Assembly (NCBI GenBank): GCA_963792405.1
Contig: CAWBVU010000006.1
Span: forward strand, 744,001 to 808,000
Source of the DNA: SZUA-442 sp963792405
GTDB lineage: Bacteria; Actinomycetota; Acidimicrobiia; Spongiisociales; UBA5794
DNA length: 64,000 nt
Reading direction: 5' to 3'
Each line of letters opens with the position of its first letter. Within the stretch, counting starts at the first letter, position 1. This document shows, in pieces, positions 47,839 through 56,888 of the stretch. Made by a program: the position numbers and the translations under genes. Under the pieces are notes generated by a model, which was not told the DNA's origin, did not search any database, and saw only the letters and a program-made list of their open reading frames with translations.

Positions 47839-50357
47839 GGGCCGAGTCCCGTGTCGACGATGCCGCGGTCGATCCGATCGATCGCCGCCTGCGCGATCGC
47901 CCTCGTCTCCGGATAGCCGTCGCGGACCTGTCGCAGGAGGTCGAGCACCTGGCGGGCGGCGCGTACGAAGTCCCCCGCACGGACGTCTTCCTCGTCGAAG
48001 AGGTCCACGAGGTCGAGACCGTGGGCCCATCCGTGGATCGTGTCGACGAGACCCACGTCCGGGAGCCGTGATGGCTCGAGGCCCTCGTCCTCCTCGAGCT
48101 GGGCGATCCGGTCGGAGATCTCCTCGATGCGTTCCAGCGGCATCCGGGCGAACGCAGCCGTCGGGAAGGCAGGGACCTCCCCTCCCCGCGACTCGTAGGT
48201 GAACACCGAGAGGATCGCGGCGAACTCCTCGGGGTCGAGTCCTGAGAAGACCCCTGCGCGCATGGACTCGGAGAGCAACAGATCGAGCTCGTTGTAGAGG
48301 CGTCGAAGCGACTCGCCCGGTTCCAGCAGCTCCCATCGCCGGGTATAGCCGAGCCGGTCGAGGACGCGATGCAGGCGATCGAAGTCCGTGACGACGTCGA
48401 TCGCCTGGGCTCGCGCGATGCGACGCTCGAGCCTCCGGATGTCGCGTTCGACCCGCTGGGCCCGATCGACCCAGTGGAGGTGGGTGTCGAGGTCCGGACA
48501 CGACAGCACCGGGGAGTCGGGTCCACCGAACAGGGGGACGGGCCGCTCGTCGGGGATGAAGGCGTCGAGCGCCCGTGCGACCTCCTTGCGATAGGCCGTG
48601 TCGGAGACACGCACGGGCGTCGGCAGCGAAACGGCCCCGAGGATGACCGTCCCCCTGGGGAGGTCCCGAGTCCTCGTGCGTGCGAGGAAGCCCGAGCGGT
48701 CGACGAGATCGAGGCGTGGGTCGCCTCCGCCCCACGACCTCCCGAGCACGATCGATCGTTGGGCGCCCACCTCGACGACGGAGCCGGGCGCGACGAGCCT
48801 GGTATTCGCCTTCGGCGGCTTGGGGGATTCACCACCCGATGCGAGGGCCCAGATGTCGCCCTTGTCGCATGTCGCCGCCTCACGGAAGGTCTCGAGGTCG
48901 CGTCGTCGCTCCGCGAGATGCTCGGCGAGCTGGGCGTTCCGTTGCTCCTCGGCGAACGCGGCGAAGGAGGCGGCGAGGAGCTCGTGTGCCCGCGACTCGT
49001 CGTACCGCGCGATGAGGTTCGCCGTCATGTTGTACGTCGGCGCAAACGAGGACCGCAGGGGGTTCGCGCCGGCGGCGGCGATCCCGCTGACCCGCTCGAA
49101 CGGCACGTAGGAGCTGTGGAGCACCACGGCCGTGCCGTGCTCGTCGATGCCCCTCCGCCCTGCCCTGCCGGTCAGCTGCGTGTAGTCGCTCGGTTGCAGC
49201 AGTTCATGGCTCTCCCCGTTGAACTTGCTGAGCGACTCGAGCACCACGGTCCTCGCAGGCATGTTGATGCCGAGGGCGAGTGTCTCGGTCGCCGCAACGA
49301 CCTTGAGGAGGCCCTTGAGGAAGAGCTCTTCGACGGCCTCCTTGAAGGCGGGCACGAGGCCGGCGTGGTGGGCTGCTGCACCTCGCTCGATGATGGAGAG
49401 CCACCGCTCGTAGCCGAGGACGGTGAGATCGGTCTCCGACAGGTGGGCGACGTGCTCTGCGGCGATGGCCCTGATCTCCGCACGTTCGTCGGCATCGGTG
49501 AGCTCGAGCCCGGCGCCCGCGATCTGCTCGGCGGTGTGATCGCACCCCTTGCGGGAGAACACGAAGTAGATGGCGGGCAGGAGATCGTCCCCGGACAACG
49601 CCCTCACGACCTCCACCCGTCGGGGCGTCGAGAACCGCTGGTGCCTTCCCTTCGAGTGGGCGAGCAGCTTCCCGATCGCAGGGTTCGGTCGTCCGTTCCT
49701 CGCGAACACCGGCAGCATGTGGATGCCCCCGTCCCTGTTGCGATCCCTCAGCATGTACATCGAGGTCAGTGGCACGGGACGGTGATCCTCGAGGATCAGG
49801 TCGGTGGGTCCACGCCGCGCGGTGACCCACGCGGTGAACTCCTCGGCGTTCGCGATCGTCGCCGAGAGGCACACGAGTGGCACGTGGCGGTCGAGGTGGA
49901 TGATCACCTCCTCCCACACCGATCCCCTCGAACGATCGGCGAGATAGTGCACCTCGTCGAGGATGACCACGCCGAGTCGGTCGAGCGCGACCGAGCGCTC
50001 GTAGATCATGTTCCTGAGCACCTCGGTCGTCATCACGACGATGGGGGCGTCACCGTTGATCACGTTGTCGCCGGTGAGCAGCCCGACGGACTCCTGCCCG
50101 TACACGGCGAGGAGGTCGAAGTACTTCTGGTTGGAGAGGGCCTTGATCGGGGTCGTGTAGAACGCCCGCGTACCGGCCGCCATGGTCATGGCGACCGCCC
50201 CGTCCGCGACGAGGGTCTTGCCGGCGCCCGTCGGGGCGGTGACCACGACGGATCTCCCCGCGGCGACCGACGACAGTGCGTCACGCTGATATGGGTCGGG
50301 CTCGAAGTCGAGCTCGTCGTAGAACCGTTCGAGCACGAGGGTCGGGACGGTGGTCAT
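47835..50357 (-). CDS. helY: Ski2/Mtr4-like superfamily II helicase HelY
   Basis: 840-residue DExH RNA helicase of the Ski2-like group. Motif I is 'APTGAGKT' near residue 41, motif II 'DEVHYLADRSRG' near 132, motif III 'SATIAN', and motif VI 'QLTGRAGRRGID' near 415. A long helical C-terminal part is typical of Mtr4-type proteins. In M. tuberculosis helY (Rv2092c) lies beside tatC-tatA-pafC-pafB in the same order, which confirms the name. The start overlaps the tatC stop as ATGA. Confidence 0.94.
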   Translation of the reverse strand: MTTVPTLVLERFYDELDFEPDPYQRDALSSVAAGRSVVVTAPTGAGKTLVADGAVAMTMAAGTRAFYTTPIKALSNQKYFDLLAVYGQESVGLLTGDNVINGDAPIVVMTTEVLRNMIYERSVALDRLGVVILDEVHYLADRSRGSVWEEVIIHLDRHVPLVCLSATIANAEEFTAWVTARRGPTDLILEDHRPVPLTSMYMLRDRNRDGGIHMLPVFARNGRPNPAIGKLLAHSKGRHQRFSTPRRVEVVRALSGDDLLPAIYFVFSRKGCDHTAEQIAGAGLELTDADERAEIRAIAAEHVAHLSETDLTVLGYERWLSIIERGAAAHHAGLVPAFKEAVEELFLKGLLKVVAATETLALGINMPARTVVLESLSKFNGESHELLQPSDYTQLTGRAGRRGIDEHGTAVVLHSSYVPFERVSGIAAAGANPLRSSFAPTYNMTANLIARYDESRAHELLAASFAAFAEEQRNAQLAEHLAERRRDLETFREAATCDKGDIWALASGGESPKPPKANTRLVAPGSVVEVGAQRSIVLGRSWGGGDPRLDLVDRSGFLARTRTRDLPRGTVILGAVSLPTPVRVSDTAYRKEVARALDAFIPDERPVPLFGGPDSPVLSCPDLDTHLHWVDRAQRVERDIRRLERRIARAQAIDVVTDFDRLHRVLDRLGYTRRWELLEPGESLRRLYNELDLLLSESMRAGVFSGLDPEEFAAILSVFTYESRGGEVPAFPTAAFARMPLERIEEISDRIAQLEEDEGLEPSRLPDVGLVDTIHGWAHGLDLVDLFDEEDVRAGDFVRAARQVLDLLRQVRDGYPETRAIAQAAIDRIDRGIVDTGLGP

Positions 50358-51070
50358 GTCTTCAGGATGGCTCGGATCGCGACGATCGTCACCTCGTACA
50401 GCAAGTACATCGGGATCGCGAGCATCAACATGGTCAGGGGATCCCCCGAGGGGGTGATCACTGCGGCAGTGATGAGGATGACGAGGATCGCCCACCGCCG
50501 GTTGGATCGCAGGGTGCTGCTCGAGATCGCACCGAACGCCGCGGCGGCGAACAGGAACACGGGGAATTCGAAGGCGATGCCGAACGCGAGGATGAACCGC
50601 GTCGTGAAGCGCAGGTACTCCTCGGCTCCGATCACGGGCACCAGCGCATCGCCACCGAAGTCGAGGAGGAAGACGAGGCCACGCTCGAGGGCCAGGTATC
50701 CCACCGCACACCCGGCGATGAACAGCGAGACGAAGATCGCCGTGAGTGGATAGGCCCATCGCTTCTCCCGCTTGGTCAGCGCCGGGGCGACGAAGCGCCA
50801 GATCTGGTAGAGGATCACGGGGGAGGCGAGGATCAGACCGCCGAAGAGCGAGACCCGCATCACGGTGGAGAAGGCCTCGGTGGGGCGGAAGTACGCGAGG
50901 GCGGTGTCGGGCTCTGCGACCCGATAGGGACGGATGAGGAAGTCGAGGAGCTGGTCCGAGAACGCGAAGGCGATGACGGTGGTCACCGCGAGGGCGATGA
51001 GGACCTTGATCAGCCGTGTCCTCAGTTCCCCGAGGTGGTCCATCATCGGCATGCGGGACACAGCGGTCAC
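50354..51070 (-). CDS. tatC: Twin-arginine translocase subunit TatC
   Basis: 238-residue polytopic membrane protein with six predicted helices, the receptor for Tat signal peptides. 'MDHLGELRTRLIK' near residue 10 is the signature opening, and 'FGIAFEFPVFLF' near 175 and 'TPSGDPLTMLMLAIPMYLLYE' region near 215 are conserved. GTG at 51070 overlaps the tatA stop as GTGA. helY follows by ATGA, so the three are one translation unit. Confidence 0.96.
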   Translation of the reverse strand: MTAVSRMPMMDHLGELRTRLIKVLIALAVTTVIAFAFSDQLLDFLIRPYRVAEPDTALAYFRPTEAFSTVMRVSLFGGLILASPVILYQIWRFVAPALTKREKRWAYPLTAIFVSLFIAGCAVGYLALERGLVFLLDFGGDALVPVIGAEEYLRFTTRFILAFGIAFEFPVFLFAAAAFGAISSSTLRSNRRWAILVILITAAVITPSGDPLTMLMLAIPMYLLYEVTIVAIRAILKT

Positions 51071-51570
51071 GATGCCGCGTTCCCCGGCCGGCCGATCGGA
51101 TCGGCTCCATCCGGCCCGGATGCATCGGGGGCGACGGCTCCCTCCGCGGGCCCGGTCCCTCCCAACTCCCCCTCATCCGCGTGATCGCCGTCACGCCCGA
51201 TCGACGTGCGGTTCCCGAGCAGGTCCTCGGTCCCGGTGGGAGGGCGGAGTGGGCCTTCGCCCGTGGGATCGGCGCCCGTGACGTCCGACGGCGACGAGGA
51301 CTGCGATGCCATCGTGCCGGTGATCTTCGCTGCCGAGTCCGTGATCTGGCGCCTGGTCGCCTCGTATTCCGACTGGAGGTCACGGATCGGCGAGGTCGCA
51401 CCGTCGTACTCGGCGTCGAGGGCGTCCGTGAGCTCCTGGGTCGCCTTCCGGGCCTGTGCCATCAGCTTGCCGACCCTGCGGGCGATCTCCGGCAGGCGGT
51501 GTGGGCCGAACACCACGAGCGCGATGATCGCGATGAGCAGCAGTTCCCCGAATCCGACGCTACCGAGCAT
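51067..51570 (-). CDS. tatA: Twin-arginine translocase subunit TatA/TatB
   Basis: 167-residue single-span protein. The membrane helix is residues 7-22, followed by the hinge 'FGPHRLPEIARRVGKL' and an amphipathic helix, then a long acidic, Gly/Pro-rich tail. The length and the 'GFGELLLI' start fit either TatA or TatB, and I cannot separate them. The ATG at 51570 has no ribosome site, but a TACCAT -10 box lies 8 bases upstream, so a leaderless start is likely. Confidence 0.9.
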   Translation of the reverse strand: MLGSVGFGELLLIAIIALVVFGPHRLPEIARRVGKLMAQARKATQELTDALDAEYDGATSPIRDLQSEYEATRRQITDSAAKITGTMASQSSSPSDVTGADPTGEGPLRPPTGTEDLLGNRTSIGRDGDHADEGELGGTGPAEGAVAPDASGPDGADPIGRPGNAAS

Positions 51571-51578
51571 GGCCACGG

Positions 51579-51584
51579 ATGGTA
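51579..51584 (-). promoter_or_regulatory. -10 box for near-leaderless tatA-tatC-helY mRNA
   Basis: TACCAT on the minus strand, 8 bases before the tatA ATG at 51570. Confidence 0.5.
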
Positions 51585-51700
51585 GGGGGTGAATCCGTGT
51601 CACCGTGGGCCGCGTCGCGAACCGAGGCACAGCGACCGGCGGGTGTCAGGGGAACGGACGCGGATCGCGGGACGGGATGCGATCAGCGGCGGGGCGCGGA

Positions 51701-51729
51701 GGATGCCGCCGTCGTCGACGGCGGCATCC
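51701..51729 (-). terminator. 13-bp GC-rich hairpin upstream of tatA
   Basis: GGATGCCGCCGTC (51701-51713) and GACGGCGGCATCC (51717-51729) pair perfectly around a 3-base loop. It lies 27 bases past the stop of the zinc-ribbon gene and before the tatA promoter, so it separates the two transcripts. No T-run follows. Confidence 0.75.
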
Positions 51730-51756
51730 GCGGCCCCTCACCCCGGAGGTTCGATG

Positions 51757-52056
51757 TCAGCCTTCGGAGGCGACGAGTCGACCGAACCAGTCGTCGGATT
51801 CGAGCATCGCCACGAACACGTCGACCTCGGCCTCCGTGATCGGTGCTCGACCGACCACGACCTCGTAGGCGACGCCCGTGGCGAGCAGGATGCTCACGAC
51901 TCGCTGGGATGCCGGTCGGCGCTGCAGGCTGAAGCACGAAGGACATGCGAACCTGTAGCTGCCCTCGTTGCCCGACCCGATGAGCTCGAGAGCGATGTCG
52001 GAGGTCGTCAGCTCGACGTCTCCGCACGTCTCGCATGTCGTTCGAATGGTTGTCAT
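51757..52056 (-). CDS. Small zinc-ribbon protein of unknown function
   Basis: 99-residue protein. Two CxxC pairs ('CETCGD' at 8-13 and 'CPSCF' near 38) look like one zinc ribbon, followed by a helical tail ('TEAEVDVFVAMLESDDWFGRL'). Function unknown. GGAG seven bases before the ATG supports the start. It lies between pafC and tatA, which are adjacent in M. tuberculosis, and is closed downstream by a strong hairpin, so it forms its own unit. Confidence 0.8.
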   Translation of the reverse strand: MTTIRTTCETCGDVELTTSDIALELIGSGNEGSYRFACPSCFSLQRRPASQRVVSILLATGVAYEVVVGRAPITEAEVDVFVAMLESDDWFGRLVASEG

Positions 52057-52132
52057 CAGTGTGCTCCATGCGCCTGTGTCCTCAATGACATCGGCACAGC
52101 GAGCAGCTGATAAAGGACTATTCGTCAGCTAG

Positions 52133-53071
52133 TCATTCGGTGCGGGCGTATCTGGTGCGAATCCTCTCCGTGAGTCGCTCCATCGCCTCGACGACCTCTG
52201 CGCCGTCGATATCGTGCACGTCCGGTCCCAGCTGGATCATCAGGCGTGCGGCCACCAGGGGATCTGCCACGCTCATCCTGATCCTCAGTGACCCGCCCTC
52301 GAGGGGTGAGGCGTCGACGGGGTAGTACTCGGCGACCCATCGTGCCCTCGGCGACACGGTGAACGTCACCTGGCTGTCGGACTCCGATGCACGGTATCGG
52401 ATCGGTCCCTCCCGTGTGTCGTCCCTCCGCTCGTACGGTTCGCCCGTCTCCGCGATTGCGTCGATCCGGTCGACCCGGAACACCCGCCGGTCGCCCGCCA
52501 TCCTGCAGAACCCCGTGAGGTACCAGTTGCCGAGGCTGAACACGACGGACCATCCCTCGACCTCCCGAACGGTGCGGGCGTTCGAGGCGAGGCCGACGTA
52601 GCCGATCTGCACGACCGTCCCCGCCTCGATGGCCGCCCGGAGCCGCTCGACGTCCGGCGGGGTGGGAACGTCCACATGGACCGCCTCCACCGCCTCGGCA
52701 CCCACGACCCCGACGAGCTTGTCGACGGCCGTGCGAAGGGCGGGGGGTGCCTGGCCGGACTCGAGGAGTGTCAGGCCAGAGGCGAGGAGCCCGAGGGCCT
52801 CGGCGGGTGTGAGTCTGAGGGGACGGGAGAAGTAGTCGGCGGCGTCGACGAACACCTCGTCCTCGAAGATGTCGACGTCGATGAGGTCACCGGGGCCGTA
52901 GCCGGGGAGCCCCGTCACGAAGATGAGGTGGAGGTCCTTGACCAGGTCGGACGTGTCGCGGTAGCCGAAGCGCTCGACGAGGTCGTCGAGTGTGGCCCCT
53001 TCCCGCTCGATGATGAAGGGCAGCAGCGAGAGGATGCGTGACAGCCTCTGTGCGGTGCGGTCACTCGCCAC
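52133..53071 (-). CDS. pafC: WYL-domain regulator PafC
   Basis: 312-residue transcription regulator: an N-terminal winged helix (about 8-60), a central WYL domain (about 145-220, 'VVFSLGNWYLTGFCR' and 'FRVDRIDAIAETGE'), and a C-terminal extension. With PafB it forms the activator of the RecA-independent DNA-damage response in mycobacteria. GTG at 53071 overlaps pafB by 11 bases, so the two are translated together. Confidence 0.93.
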   Translation of the reverse strand: MASDRTAQRLSRILSLLPFIIEREGATLDDLVERFGYRDTSDLVKDLHLIFVTGLPGYGPGDLIDVDIFEDEVFVDAADYFSRPLRLTPAEALGLLASGLTLLESGQAPPALRTAVDKLVGVVGAEAVEAVHVDVPTPPDVERLRAAIEAGTVVQIGYVGLASNARTVREVEGWSVVFSLGNWYLTGFCRMAGDRRVFRVDRIDAIAETGEPYERRDDTREGPIRYRASESDSQVTFTVSPRARWVAEYYPVDASPLEGGSLRIRMSVADPLVAARLMIQLGPDVHDIDGAEVVEAMERLTERIRTRYARTE

Positions 53072-53981
53072 GGGCGCCTCCGAGGGATGCGAGGAACTCG
53101 TTGCGCAGGTCGTCGGGGCCGATCAGCTCTGCGCGGTCGTCGAAGCCGATGAGCCAGCTGAACAGGCCGACCCGTGAGCCGACCGGCATCTCCACGACCG
53201 CGGTCTCGTCGTCCTGCTCGACGATGCTCGCCGCTCGCGACCGATTGAGGGCGACGCCGACGACATCGTTGTCGAACCGGATCCTCGCGGTCTGCCCTGG
53301 GTCGTCTCCGACACCCTCGAGCGCTGCCGAGGGATCGAAGCCCGTGGGACGCTCGAAGGACCCCGGCTCCCCCGTGAGTGCCTGGCCTTCCATCCGGTCG
53401 ACCCGGAACGCCTTGACGACGGCGTCGCCGGATTCGGGGCCGATGAGATACCAATGGCCGAATCGATGGACGAGGCCATAGGGCCGGACTCGGCGGGGCC
53501 GATCCTTGTAACGGAACTCCACGAGTCTGCGGGCGGCGACGCCCTCGAACAGGGAACCGAGGAGCTCCAGGTCGAACCCGAGGTCGGCGGCGATCGGCCC
53601 GGCGTCGAGGGACCGTGACGCGCCGCCGAGTTTGAAGATGGCGGCGAGCTCGGTTGGCTGCCCACCGAAGCGCACGGCCTGTGCCGCGAGGAGGAGGGCG
53701 CTGCGCTCCTCCTCCGTCAGGCCCGGGTCCTCCAGGACGTAGTCGTCGGTCGGCACCACGTATCCCAGCTCGACCTCCCACACATCGGTGGGGCTCAGCT
53801 CGATCGGCACGCCGAGCGAGCGGAGGAGGTCCTTGTCCCGCTCGAAGGTCCGGCGAAACGCCTCATCGGATGGCTGGTCGTAGCCCTTCACCGTGTAGCG
53901 GATCTCATCGGCGGTGACGGGCCGGTCCACGGTGAGCAGGAACGCGAGGAGATTGAGGATTCGCTCGATGACCTTCTGCAT
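53061..53981 (-). CDS. pafB: WYL-domain regulator PafB
   Basis: 306-residue partner of PafC. The N-terminal HTH ('RILNLLAFLLTVDRPVTADEI' region, 7-30) is followed by 'RDKDLLRSLGVPIE', and the WYL core 'GLVHRFGHWYLIGPE' lies near 168-182 with 'KAFRVDRMEG'. A TACGCT -10 box lies 7 bases before the ATG and no ribosome site exists, so the pafBC mRNA is probably leaderless. The upstream neighbour pafA has its own promoter of the same kind. Confidence 0.93.
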   Translation of the reverse strand: MQKVIERILNLLAFLLTVDRPVTADEIRYTVKGYDQPSDEAFRRTFERDKDLLRSLGVPIELSPTDVWEVELGYVVPTDDYVLEDPGLTEEERSALLLAAQAVRFGGQPTELAAIFKLGGASRSLDAGPIAADLGFDLELLGSLFEGVAARRLVEFRYKDRPRRVRPYGLVHRFGHWYLIGPESGDAVVKAFRVDRMEGQALTGEPGSFERPTGFDPSAALEGVGDDPGQTARIRFDNDVVGVALNRSRAASIVEQDDETAVVEMPVGSRVGLFSWLIGFDDRAELIGPDDLRNEFLASLGGARGE

Positions 53982-53988
53982 CGCACGC

Positions 53989-53994
53989 AGCGTA
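53989..53994 (-). promoter_or_regulatory. -10 box for leaderless pafBC mRNA
   Basis: TACGCT on the minus strand, 7 bases before the pafB ATG at 53981. It is the same hexamer as at pafA. Confidence 0.55.
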
Positions 53995-54024
53995 TCGCCG
54001 CCGCGGCGGCTGGTGAAGAACCCG

Positions 54025-55380
54025 CTACAGCGTCGCGATCAGTCGATCGACGCGTTCGTCGTAGGCGCGGAACGGGTCCTTGCACAGGACGGTCCGTTGC
54101 GCCTGATCGTTGAGCTTGAGGTGGACCCAATCGACGGTGAAGTCCCGACGCTTGAGCTTCGCGGCTCGGATGAACTCGCCGCGCAGGCGCGCCCTCGTCG
54201 TTGCGGGAGGGTCGGTCATGGCCTTCGTGACGGATGCGTCGGTGACCATTCGGTCGACCAGACCGGCACGTTCGAGTGTGTAGAAGAGCCCTCGCTCGCG
54301 GTTCACGTCGTGGTAGTTGAGGTCGATGAGGGCGAGCTTGGCGGACGACAGGGGCAGTCCATGGCGCATCTTGTAGCGCTCGATCACGTGGTACTTGGCG
54401 ACCCAGTCGACCTCCCTGTGCAGGGTGAGCGGGTCCTTCTCGAGCCCGGTGAGGAGGTGCTCCCACATCGCGACGGCTCGCTCGACCTCGGGGGAGAGCG
54501 CCGATGCCCTCATGTAGCGCATCACCCTCTCGAGGTACTCCCACTGGATGTCGAGCGCACTCAGCTCCCGTCCGTTGGCGAGTCTGATCTTGCGCCTGCA
54601 GGTCATGTCGTGGCTGATCTCGCGAATCGCCCTGATCGGGTTCTCGAGCGTGAGGTCCCTGAAGACCACCTCGTCCTCGAGCATCTGGAGGAGCGCCACC
54701 ATCGAGCCGATCTTCACGTAGGTCGTGTACTCGGACATGTTCGAGTCACCTGCGATGACGTGCAGGCGCCGGTACCGCTCGGCATCGGCATGGGGCTCGT
54801 CCCTCGTGTTGATGATCGGCCTGCTCCGCGTGGTGGCAGAGGAACTCCCCTCCCAGATGTGCTCGGCTCGCTGGGCGAGCGAATACACCGTTCCTCGGGA
54901 GGTCTGCAGGAGCTTGCCCGCGCCGGCCCAGATCTGCCGGGTGACGAGGAAGGGGATGAGCGTGTCGATCATCCGGTGGAAGTCGGTGGACCGCTGGATC
55001 AGGTAGTTCTCGTGGCACCCGTAGGAGTTCCCCGCCGAATCCGTGTTGTTCCGGTAGAGGTAGATCTGGCCTCGGATGCCCTCCTCGGCGAGGCGTTGCT
55101 CGGCGGACTCGACGAGCCCTTCGAGGATGCGCTCCCCCGCACGGTCGTGGGCGACCACGTCGAGGATGCTGTCGCATTCCGGCGTCGCGTACTCGGGATG
55201 GCTGCCGACGTCGAGGTAGAGCCGCGCACCGTTCTCGAGGAAGACATTCGACGAGCGCCCCCAGCTGACGACCCTGCGGAACAGGTAGCGGGCGACCTCG
55301 TCGGGCGACAGGCGACGCTGCCCCCTGAGGACGCAGGTCACGCCGTACTCGCTCTCGATGCCGAAGATCCGCCGCTGCAC
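54025..55380 (-). CDS. pafA: Pup--protein ligase PafA
   Basis: 451-residue enzyme that joins the C-terminal Glu of Pup to target lysines. It belongs to the glutamine-synthetase-like carboxylate-amine ligases. 'RRIFGIESEYGVTC' opens the protein with the catalytic Glu, and 'NGARLYLDVGSHPEYATPEC' and 'NNTDSAGNSYGCHENYL' regions form the ATP/Mg site. I prefer GTG 55380 over GTG 55386: it gives the family-standard 'MQRRI' start and sits 6 bases after a TACGCT -10 box. PafA lacks the extra loop seen in Dop. Confidence 0.95.
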   Translation of the reverse strand: MQRRIFGIESEYGVTCVLRGQRRLSPDEVARYLFRRVVSWGRSSNVFLENGARLYLDVGSHPEYATPECDSILDVVAHDRAGERILEGLVESAEQRLAEEGIRGQIYLYRNNTDSAGNSYGCHENYLIQRSTDFHRMIDTLIPFLVTRQIWAGAGKLLQTSRGTVYSLAQRAEHIWEGSSSATTRSRPIINTRDEPHADAERYRRLHVIAGDSNMSEYTTYVKIGSMVALLQMLEDEVVFRDLTLENPIRAIREISHDMTCRRKIRLANGRELSALDIQWEYLERVMRYMRASALSPEVERAVAMWEHLLTGLEKDPLTLHREVDWVAKYHVIERYKMRHGLPLSSAKLALIDLNYHDVNRERGLFYTLERAGLVDRMVTDASVTKAMTDPPATTRARLRGEFIRAAKLKRRDFTVDWVHLKLNDQAQRTVLCKDPFRAYDERVDRLIATL

Positions 55381-55386
55381 GCCCAC

Positions 55387-55392
55387 AGCGTA
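55387..55392 (-). promoter_or_regulatory. -10 box for leaderless pafA mRNA
   Basis: TACGCT on the minus strand, 6 bases before GTG 55380. This spacing decides between the two candidate GTG starts. Confidence 0.55.
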
Positions 55393-55419
55393 CCCGTCCG
55401 TCCGGGATGCGCCCGCGTT

Positions 55420-56100
55420 CTAGGAGAGGGCGGAGGCGATCTCGTCGTGTCCGAGCCTGCGGAAGGCGCGTCGTGTGGCTGCCCGGTCCAGGAACCCCGT
55501 CTCCCATGCGTCGATCTCGATGGCGTGGTCGGTGACGGACTGGATGGCCTCGCACGCCGCGCGGACGGCCTCCGGGAGCGTCATGGAGGGGTTACGGGCG
55601 TGCTCGAGCCGGTCGGTGAGCTCGTCCTCCTCCGCACCGAGCACGGCGACCCCCGCGGCGTCGCGAAGGGTGCCGTCGAACTGGATGCGGAAGAGCTTGT
55701 CGTCGCCCATCGAATCCCCCACCTCGGCGACGAGGATGTCGACCTCGTACGGCTTGACCTCGTGCGAGAAGATCGAGCCGAGGGTCTGTGAGTAGGCGTT
55801 GGCGAGGCCCTTGCCCGTCACGTCCGCACGAGCGTACGAGAAGCCCTTCAGGTCCGCATACCGGACCCCGGCGACGCGCAGCGTCTCGAACTCGTTGAAC
55901 CGCCCTACGCCAGCGAAGGCGATGCGGTCGTAGATCTCGCCGATCTTGCGAAGCGACGGTGAGGCGTTCTCCCCGACGAGGAGGATCCCCGCCTCGACGT
56001 CCACGACGGCGATGGGTCTTCCCCTGCTGACGCCCTTGCGTGCGAAGTCGGCACGGTCCTTGACGAGCTGTTCGGGCGGGACGTAGAACGGCATCGTCAT
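55420..56100 (-). CDS. prcA: Proteasome subunit alpha
   Basis: 226-residue alpha subunit of the 20S proteasome, forming the gated outer rings. The N-terminal gate and H0 helix ('YVPPEQLVKDRADFARKGVSRGRP' region, 6-29) are followed by the usual beta-sandwich ('AVVDVEAGILLVGEN'). There is no catalytic Thr, as expected for alpha. The ATG overlaps the prcB stop as ATGA; a second ATG is two codons later. The C-terminus is shorter and lacks a long acidic tail. Confidence 0.95.
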   Translation of the reverse strand: MTMPFYVPPEQLVKDRADFARKGVSRGRPIAVVDVEAGILLVGENASPSLRKIGEIYDRIAFAGVGRFNEFETLRVAGVRYADLKGFSYARADVTGKGLANAYSQTLGSIFSHEVKPYEVDILVAEVGDSMGDDKLFRIQFDGTLRDAAGVAVLGAEEDELTDRLEHARNPSMTLPEAVRAACEAIQSVTDHAIEIDAWETGFLDRAATRRAFRRLGHDEIASALS

Positions 56101-56888
56101 GGGCGCCGTCCCATCACGGTGTCGACCAGCGGGGCGATCGCAGCATCGTCGAGCTCGGTGACGCCCTCGGAGGTCACGGTGACGATCGTCGGGTAGATTC
56201 CCCTGCGCGTGTCCGGTCCGCCGGTTGCGGCATCCTCCTCGGCGGCGGCGACGAGCGCTTCGATCGCGAGCTCCACGGCTCCCTCGGCTTCGAGGTCGTC
56301 ACGCCAGGTGGCCTTGAGGAAGCTCCGCGCCTCCATGCCACCGGATCCCGTGGTCGCATAGTGGATCTCGTCGTAGGTGCCCCCGACGACGTCGAAGCTG
56401 AAGAGGCGTCCCTTGCCGGCGTCATGGTCGTATCCGCAGAACAACGGGATCACCACGAGGCCCTGGAAGGCGAGGGCGAGGTTGCCCCGGATCATCCGGG
56501 CGAGGAAGTTCGCCTTGCCGTCGAGGCTCAGTCGGGCACCTTCGATCTTCTCGTAGTGCTGGAGCTCGGTCTGGAACAGTTTGATGAGCTCGACTGCCAT
56601 CCCCGCGGTACCCGAGATGGCCACGACGGAGTGCTCGTCAGCCGGATACACCTTCCGCACCCTTCGGTGCGCGATGACGTTCCCCGCGGTCGCCCTTCGG
56701 TCGCCTGCCATGACGACGCCCTCGGGCCAGGTCAGTGCGAGGATGGTGGTGGCCTCTGGGATGTCGGGAGCGGACCCGGTGCCGAGGTCCCATCGGGGCG
56801 CCATGCCACGGTGTTCGAGCACGGAGAGGAAGGACGCGTCGGCGATCGCCTCACCGACCCTGAGGGGACCGAGCTCCCGCGGGGTCAC
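56097..56888 (-). CDS. prcB: Proteasome subunit beta
   Basis: 263-residue beta subunit carrying the proteolytic site. The propeptide is residues 1-46. Cleavage would expose Thr47 of 'TTILALTWPEGVVMAGDRRAT', with the Asp and Arg residues and the later Lys in the conserved positions. GTG at 56888 overlaps the pup stop as GTGA, and prcA follows by ATGA, giving strict coupling of pup, prcB and prcA. Confidence 0.96.
   Translation of the reverse strand: MTPRELGPLRVGEAIADASFLSVLEHRGMAPRWDLGTGSAPDIPEATTILALTWPEGVVMAGDRRATAGNVIAHRRVRKVYPADEHSVVAISGTAGMAVELIKLFQTELQHYEKIEGARLSLDGKANFLARMIRGNLALAFQGLVVIPLFCGYDHDAGKGRLFSFDVVGGTYDEIHYATTGSGGMEARSFLKATWRDDLEAEGAVELAIEALVAAAEEDAATGGPDTRRGIYPTIVTVTSEGVTELDDAAIAPLVDTVMGRRP

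Noticed and set aside
46360..47916. 518-codon plus-strand frame rich in Ser
   Set aside because: Poly-Ser arises from reading the Asp-repeat of the DUF4193 gene backwards; the sense gene has the DUF4193 signature and ribosome site.
48369..50753. 794-codon plus-strand frame opposite helY and tatC
   Set aside because: Shadow of the helicase, which has all motifs. The antisense product is low-complexity Arg/Gly/Glu sequence.
53914..55791. 625-codon plus-strand frame opposite pafA
   Set aside because: Antisense of PafA; no conserved motif.
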